Below are positions 1-2,889 of a DNA stretch of 5,719 nucleotides, piece after piece. The notes below the pieces were generated by a model. The model made no database searches and had not been told where the DNA came from. It worked only from the letters and a program-made list of their open reading frames with translations. Made by a program: the position numbers and the translations under genes. Position 1 is the stretch's first letter. Each line of letters opens with the position of its first letter. Source of the stretch: an uncultured Planctomycetaceae bacterium (lineage in GTDB: Bacteria > Planctomycetota > Planctomycetia > Pirellulales > Pirellulaceae); contig CAIYOB010000859.1 of NCBI GenBank assembly GCA_903927685.1, forward strand, positions 1 through 5,719. The letters run 5' to 3'.

Positions 1-1
1 G

Positions 2-361
2 GCTGGTGGCTTGAACCGCCAGCGGGCCGAAGAAGAACGTCGCGGCCTGATCCGCTGGTTGCGCCCCGAGTTCCAAAACCCGGAAGGCCGGACTCAAACG
101 GTGATCGCCGCAGGGGAAACTGAGACGCCCACGACCGCGAAGAAGGTCGACGCTGCCAAGCGGCCCTGGCCCAAGTCGCTGTCCGCCCAAGCCGCCGCGG
201 TCCAAACCGCGCTGGCCGAACTCGCCGCGCCGGCCGACGAGGTCCAAATCGCCAGACGCTTCACCGCCGCCAACAAGGACCGCATCGCCGAACTGCTCGA
301 AACCCTCTCGTCGCTAGGCAAAGCTCGCCAACTGGACGACGGCCGCTACGTCTCCGTGTAG
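2..361 (+). CDS. C-terminal end of a class I SAM-dependent DNA methyltransferase (type II restriction-modification style), 5' truncated by the window
   Basis: The reading frame is open from base 2 and ends at a TAG at 359-361, so this is the last 119 codons of a longer gene. Near the start it reads NRQRAEEERRGLIRWLRPEF, which I recognise as the tail of large type II-style DNA methyltransferases, where a 'RxxEExxGLxRWLRPEyQ' segment follows the methylase and target-recognition regions. After a Lys/Pro/Thr linker comes a compact helical end (about residues 55-119) with the pattern 'WPKsLsaQaaAVqtaLaeL...ArrF...riaELLETLssLGkaRqLddGRYv', like a winged-helix fold. The catalytic motifs (SAM-binding FxGxG and NPPY) would lie upstream, outside the window. 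The likely role is DNA modification, perhaps fused to or paired with a restriction function. The TTG at 11 is not a credible start. It converges on the 276-aa gene with 19 bp between them. Family recognition is from memory of conserved wording, not a search. Confidence 0.7.
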   Translation, partial: AGGLNRQRAEEERRGLIRWLRPEFQNPEGRTQTVIAAGETETPTTAKKVDAAKRPWPKSLSAQAAAVQTALAELAAPADEVQIARRFTAANKDRIAELLETLSSLGKARQLDDGRYVSV

Positions 362-380
362 GCCGGAACATCGTCGCAAG

Positions 381-1211
381 TCAAATCTCCGGTCGTTTTT
401 CATCCGGCCGGCATTCCCGATTCTTCCCGTTTTCCTTCTCTTTCAGTTCCGCGTAATGGTAGCGAGGAGCACCGTCTTTCAGCTCGCCAAAGACCTGGAA
501 GGAGTACTGCTTGCCGACGGCGTTCTTTGCCGTTTGCGGAGCGAAGAAGAGAGCGGGGCTATGGATTGCGAGGATCACGTCGCCCTTTTTGTCAAATGGC
601 TTGGCAGATCGCTCGATGGACAGAATCTCAATTCCGACCAGCCAGTTCAGGTCGAACTGCATCCCCAGTGGGATGGCCTCACATTCGCGTTTGCCGACCA
701 TTTCGATCCACTTCACCCTCGCTGTGAAGCAACACGCAACCTCCTGACGGGCTTCTTTCAGTTGCTCTCTGATATACGCCCGTGCCCGCTGTGGATCAAG
801 ATGGAACAGCGTGTCGAGCGCCCTTGCATCCTCGGCAGGCAGCGAGATAAGTGAAGGAGTTGGGCTGCTTCCCCTTTCCTGCGCGCCTGCTTCCCAGCGA
901 ATTCCGCAGATGGAAGCGTACCGGCAGCGTGAACCGTGGTTGTATCGCCATTGATGCGCGCGGCAGGAACCGAAGTGTACACGGTACCAACGCGAAATGG
1001 GCGTTTCGTGGAAGGACTCCAAGGTCGAACTGGGAATTTGGTCGGAGTTGATGAGGCCAAGCACTCGAACGTGTCGGCGGATTCCGCAGTTGACACAGAT
1101 GTCCCAGCTGCTGTCTTCATATTCCGATGGCGGCCACGCGGACAGCAGCAGTCCCGCGAACACCGCGACCCCGGCAGCACAGAGAGCTGCGATAACCAGT
1201 CTTCTCCGCAT
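381..1211 (-). CDS. Hypothetical membrane-anchored Cys/His-rich protein, 276 aa
   Basis: I do not recognise a named family. The N-terminus (residues 2-26) has three arginines followed by a hydrophobic helix, LVIAALCAAGVAVFAGLLLS, so the protein is probably anchored in the inner membrane with its bulk outside the cytoplasm. Residues 38-105 are rich in possible metal ligands: CVNCG (Cys39, Cys42), HETPISRWY (His68), HFGSCRAHQW (His79, Cys83, His86), NHGSRCRY (His92, Cys96) and CGIRW (Cys102). Residues 160-255 look like a separate beta-rich domain ending in 'VGKQYSFQVFG...GAPRYHYAEL'. The tail is charged (KEKENGKNRECRPDEKR). The ATG at 1209-1211 is chosen because it precedes the membrane helix; a GAGG lies only 1-2 nt upstream, so the ribosome site is poor. 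It lies 54 bp downstream of the 114-aa gene on the same strand and may be co-transcribed with it. Two hand-counted rows are near 50-53% GC, well below the glycosidase gene. Function is unknown. Confidence 0.7.
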   Translation of the reverse strand: MRRRLVIAALCAAGVAVFAGLLLSAWPPSEYEDSSWDICVNCGIRRHVRVLGLINSDQIPSSTLESFHETPISRWYRVHFGSCRAHQWRYNHGSRCRYASICGIRWEAGAQERGSSPTPSLISLPAEDARALDTLFHLDPQRARAYIREQLKEARQEVACCFTARVKWIEMVGKRECEAIPLGMQFDLNWLVGIEILSIERSAKPFDKKGDVILAIHSPALFFAPQTAKNAVGKQYSFQVFGELKDGAPRYHYAELKEKENGKNRECRPDEKRPEI

Positions 1212-1265
1212 ACCTCGGCCTGTCCCTATGCCGACCGCGTTGCCCAGGCTGGCGACGAGTCAACG

Positions 1266-1610
1266 TCACCATTTTCCCAGACCAGATCGCGGCTCTGGTC
1301 CAACCTGGTTCGACGGTCTAGCCTCCAATGCACGGCGCACGACCGCCGGTTCACCTCCATCGACACCCCACACACCGACTGGCTCTTCTCCGCGCCAGAT
1401 CGTTCCGTTCTTGTCCACCATCAGGTCCTTGCCGAGCGGTCGGGTGGTCCTCGCTGCGGTCGTCTTGGCGTCCTTCCCGAACGTTCCCTTCGGAGGCGGT
1501 CCCGCCTGGCGTTCGCGCTCAGCACGGAGGCGGAAGACACCAGCCAATGCAGCGAGAACGACCAGCCCGAGCACCCACAAGTAGCGAGTCCAGCGTTGGC
1601 GATTGAACAT
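1266..1610 (-). CDS. Hypothetical single-pass membrane protein, 114 aa
   Basis: This small gene has no family name I can give. The protein starts MFNRQRWTRY, followed by a hydrophobic segment LWVLGLVVLAALAGVF (about residues 11-26) and then a basic stretch, which suggests an N-in signal anchor. A Pro/Lys/Thr linker (36-58) leads to a short conserved-looking beta element, GKDLMVDKNGTIWRGEEPVG followed by VWGVDGG (residues 60-86), and a charged tail. I chose the ATG at 1608-1610 because GAGGGGG lies 8 nt upstream and the membrane helix follows at once. The longer in-frame start at 1721 would add a low-complexity Arg/Gly-rich stretch translated from the palindromic intergenic DNA and has no good ribosome site. 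The gene sits between the attC-like site and the 276-aa gene, same strand, with 54 bp to the latter. The two may be co-transcribed envelope proteins, but nothing shows that they interact. Confidence 0.65.
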   Translation of the reverse strand: MFNRQRWTRYLWVLGLVVLAALAGVFRLRAERERQAGPPPKGTFGKDAKTTAARTTRPLGKDLMVDKNGTIWRGEEPVGVWGVDGGEPAVVRRALEARPSNQVGPEPRSGLGKW

Positions 1611-1625
1611 CGTAACAACCCCCTC
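1601..1625 (-). promoter_or_regulatory. Ribosome binding site fixing the start of the 114-aa gene
   Basis: On the minus strand GAGGGGG is followed by 8 nt (TTGTTACG) and ATG. This is the only strong Shine-Dalgarno sequence near the gene and favours the start at 1610 over the in-frame start at 1721. Confidence 0.6.
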
Positions 1626-1644
1626 GACTCCCGCGTCCCCTCGT

Positions 1645-1741
1645 GCCGAACGACCAAGCTGACCGGGTGGCCGCCAGTCAGCCTTCCATCGAAATCCGAC
1701 CGGATCGCGGCTCCGGTGCACGCCTTAGTTCCGCGTTGACT
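1645..1741 (-). repeat. attC-like imperfect inverted repeat between the HNH gene and the 114-aa gene
   Basis: Read on the minus strand, the element starts immediately after the TAA stop of the HNH gene with AGTCAAC and ends with GTTCGGC, 97 bp in all. These outer heptamers approximate the integron attC core pair RYYYAAC / GTTRRRY, with one mismatch each to the consensus, and they are partly complementary to each other. Inside them, the left part contains GTGCACCGGAGCCGCG and the right part GGCGGCCACCCGGTCAGC, which can pair imperfectly (TG-ACCGG and GCCGC blocks align on folding, with a bulged base). The size lies within the known attC range. Similar 'AACGCGGAAC...GTGCACCGGAGC' palindromes are recalled from planctomycete intergenic regions. 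It is diverged and may be only a decayed or unrelated palindrome; no integrase gene is in the window. Confidence 0.35.
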
Positions 1742-2155
1742 TTATTCCGGGGGGTGGCGTCCCCGATCCATTTCCTCTCGACGAATAGCCACAATCAAGG
1801 GCCGGTTCATCGCCAGTGCAGCCACCGTGGCTCGGCCTGTCGGGCTTAGCGGGACGATTTCCACGCCGTCCCAGCAGAAATGGTCTCGCCAAGCTTGCGT
1901 TCGCGGATTGAACAGCGGCACGTCCCCTCCGGACTCAGGATCCGGAGCCGTCTGCCGTGCCCATTTTCGCAGCGAGCAGGAAACACACGCCAGAGCCAGA
2001 TTGTCCGCGGTCGTCGGCCCGCCAGCCGTTCGCGGCAGCACATGGTCGAGGTGAAACGCGGCTTCTTGGCCGACTTGCGACAGCCCACAGTACTCGCACC
2101 GATTGCCGGCTCGCCGCACGACCTCGTCGTGCAGACTCGCAGAGACGTCGCTCAT
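1742..2155 (-). CDS. HNH endonuclease family protein, 137 aa
   Basis: The protein carries a complete HNH (beta-beta-alpha metal) nuclease core. Zinc-knuckle cysteines are Cys20 and Cys23 (RCEYCG) and Cys57 and Cys60 (CVSCSLRK). The active-site stretch is FHLDHVLPRTAGG with His38 as the expected general base, followed by TTADNLAL with Asn52. The residue after the last Cys is Ser rather than the usual Asn/His; I believe CVSCSLRK is normal in this subfamily. Residues 79-125 form a conserved extension (PLFNPRTQAWRDHFCWDG ... AALAMNRPLIVAIR) typical of small stand-alone HNH proteins found in cyanobacteria and planctomycetes. Its ATG overlaps the TGA of the upstream 69-aa gene by 4 nt (ATGA), so translation is probably coupled. 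Likely a DNA nuclease, but the target is unknown: it could be a toxin-like partner of the 69-aa protein, a nicking enzyme or a cassette-borne defence protein. Confidence 0.88.
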   Translation of the reverse strand: MSDVSASLHDEVVRRAGNRCEYCGLSQVGQEAAFHLDHVLPRTAGGPTTADNLALACVSCSLRKWARQTAPDPESGGDVPLFNPRTQAWRDHFCWDGVEIVPLSPTGRATVAALAMNRPLIVAIRREEMDRGRHPPE

Positions 2156-2361
2156 TGCGTCATTCGTTCCGCTCGCAGCCGCAACAGCGTCAGGAATTCT
2201 GCCAAATTCACCAGCCCTTCCGCCTCATCGCGCTCGTGCGCAGTCAGCGGTTGCCCAGAATCCTGAAGATCCAGGAGCGTCTGCAAGCGCGCGGCAACCG
2301 CTGTGGGGAGTCGGAACCGAGTGAGTTCGCCTGGCAGATCGACATCGATGGTCAGAGTCAT
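2152..2361 (-). CDS. Small protein upstream of and coupled to the HNH gene, 69 aa
   Basis: The protein starts MTLTIDVDLPGELTRFRLP and continues as a predicted helical body with the patterns AVAARLQTLLDLQDSGQ, LTAHERDEAEGLVNLAEF and LTLLRLRAERMTQ. The beta-strand-then-helices layout and its position recall small antitoxin or DNA-binding partners that precede HNH genes in other bacteria; I recall similar 'GQxLTxxERxEAEGLVxLAEFLxLLRLRAE' proteins but know no characterised function. The ATG at 2359-2361 is chosen because GGGAGG lies about 5-6 nt upstream. The in-frame start at 2424 would place the probable promoter inside the coding region. The stop TGA shares 4 nt with the HNH start. An antitoxin role is an inference from position and size only. 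Confidence 0.75.
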   Translation of the reverse strand: MTLTIDVDLPGELTRFRLPTAVAARLQTLLDLQDSGQPLTAHERDEAEGLVNLAEFLTLLRLRAERMTQ

Positions 2362-2376
2362 GGATCCCTCCCAACA
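2362..2376 (-). promoter_or_regulatory. Ribosome binding site fixing the start of the 69-aa gene
   Basis: The minus strand reads GTTGGGAGGGATCC just before the ATG. The GGAGG core at a normal spacing supports the start at 2361 rather than 2424. Confidence 0.6.
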
Positions 2377-2390
2377 CTTGTGATGCCAGT

Positions 2391-2419
2391 ATTGTAGCAT
2401 CCGCTGCCGCGCAAAAAAC
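2391..2419 (-). promoter_or_regulatory. Probable sigma70-type extended -10 promoter for the 69-aa/HNH pair
   Basis: On the minus strand TGC TACAAT gives an extended -10 (TACAAT at 2396-2391, one mismatch to TATAAT, with TG one base upstream). A T-rich run (TTTTTT at 2418-2413) sits 16-17 bp further up, a poor match to TTGACA in the -35 position. Transcription would start near 2384 and give a leader of about 20 nt before the 69-aa start, which carries the GGGAGG ribosome site. This is the only AT-rich promoter-like spot nearby. Confidence 0.4.
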
Positions 2420-2477
2420 ACCACCGAGCCCGAAAAGGCGGCATTTGGCGGTTCCCGTCCTCGTGCCGAGGCCTAAC

Positions 2478-2500
2478 CCAGTACAACGGCTTTGCACTGG
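2478..2500. repeat. Small hairpin next to the reverse-transcriptase fossil
   Basis: CCAGTACAA (2478-2486) can pair with TTGCACTGG (2492-2500) around a CGGCT loop, 8 of 9 positions complementary. GCCTAAC (2471-2477) flanks it, which reads GTTAGGC on the minus strand, a perfect match to the integron core GTTRRRY. No T-run follows, so it is not a terminator. It may be one surviving arm of an attC-like site. Confidence 0.35.
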
Positions 2501-2506
2501 CATCCG

Positions 2507-2560
2507 TTCATGACAAACGTTGTCGAAGAAGCCACGGATGTCTGCGTCCAGAATCCAGTT
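2507..2560 (-). pseudogene. Fossil of a group II intron-type reverse transcriptase (18 codons recognisable)
   Basis: The minus-strand frame reads NWILDADIRGFFDNVCHE. This is the conserved block of group II intron-encoded reverse transcriptases and their relatives, where 'vLdaDIrgFFDnidHe' contains the first catalytic aspartates of the polymerase palm. Nothing on either side continues the family: upstream should carry the 'IPKxxGxxRPLGIPxxxDxxxQ' and 'GFRPxxxxxxAL' blocks, and downstream the YADD box, and neither is visible in any frame of the window. It is therefore a tiny remnant of a deleted retroelement. The family is recognisable because this block is unusually conserved; the assignment to a particular intron class is not possible from it. 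Confidence 0.6.
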
Positions 2561-2619
2561 ATCACGTAGCGTTGATCTCATCATCATCGGCTCTGCGATC
2601 CCTGTGGTGACGCGAACGC

Positions 2620-2775
2620 GTTGTTTGTCTCGCGCACACCGGCGCGGGCGGGACGCTCTGCTCGGCCGTCGCCGTCGAACTGGCTCGCTGCGGCGCGAAC
2701 GTCGCCCTGCTCGGCCGCACCTTGGAGAAACTCGAGCCGGTTGCGGCGGCGATTGGCGACCTCGGTGGCACGGCG
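2620..2775 (+). pseudogene. Fossil of the N-terminal Rossmann segment of a short-chain dehydrogenase/reductase
   Basis: In the plus frame through base 2638 the translation reads HTGAGGTLCSAVAVELARC followed by GANVALLGRTLEKLEPVAAA and IGDLGGTAL. This matches the first beta-alpha-beta unit of SDR enzymes: the TGxGGxLC nucleotide-binding loop (a variant of TGxxxGxG seen in uxuB-like SDRs), helix, the 'GAxVALLGR' second strand, and the 'GG.AL' third strand. An in-frame TGA at 2608-2610 cuts it off on the left, with no start codon or normal 'GKVALVTG' lead-in. After about 2775 the frame stays open but loses all resemblance, lacking the NNAG and YxxxK motifs. It is on the opposite strand to its neighbours. 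It is a relic of a sugar or polyol dehydrogenase-like gene; the substrate cannot be told. Confidence 0.55.
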
Positions 2776-2889
2776 TTGCCGCGGGCCGCATCCCGCTCAT
2801 CCGCCGTCGCCTGCCGGCTCGGCGTTAAACGAACTGCCGAAATGGGGAAGTTATTTCGTGAGCGTTGCCACCGGCTGTCAGCGCGGCTT

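Larger units (their letters stand above)
2362..2889. other. Gene-free scar region between the small-gene run and the glycosidase gene
   Basis: This 528-bp stretch contains no intact gene on either strand. From left to right it holds the leader and promoter of the 69-aa gene, a short CCTCG/CGAGG palindrome near 2460-2471, the hairpin and GTTAGGC core, the reverse-transcriptase fossil (minus), about 60 bp I cannot assign, the dehydrogenase fossil (plus), and about 110 bp downstream of the glycosidase stop. Fossils on opposite strands within 60 bp of each other suggest several deletions or insertions at one spot. No T-tailed terminator hairpin is visible after the glycosidase gene. Confidence 0.6.

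Noticed and set aside
361..410. Possible bidirectional terminator between the convergent genes (GGCCGG at 361 and CCGGCC at 404)
   Set aside because: The loop would be about 37 nt, the stem only 6 bp and the right arm lies inside the 276-aa gene; not convincing.
456..854. 132-codon and overlapping plus-strand frames across 456-1739
   Set aside because: They are mirror frames of the 276-aa and 114-aa genes, without domains, ribosome sites or membrane segments.
1611..1721. 37-codon upstream extension of the 114-aa protein
   Set aside because: It translates the palindromic intergenic element and lacks a ribosome site; the start at 1610 has a strong one just before the membrane helix.
2362..2424. 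21-codon upstream extension of the 69-aa protein
   Set aside because: It overlaps the extended -10 promoter, and GGGAGG precedes the downstream ATG.
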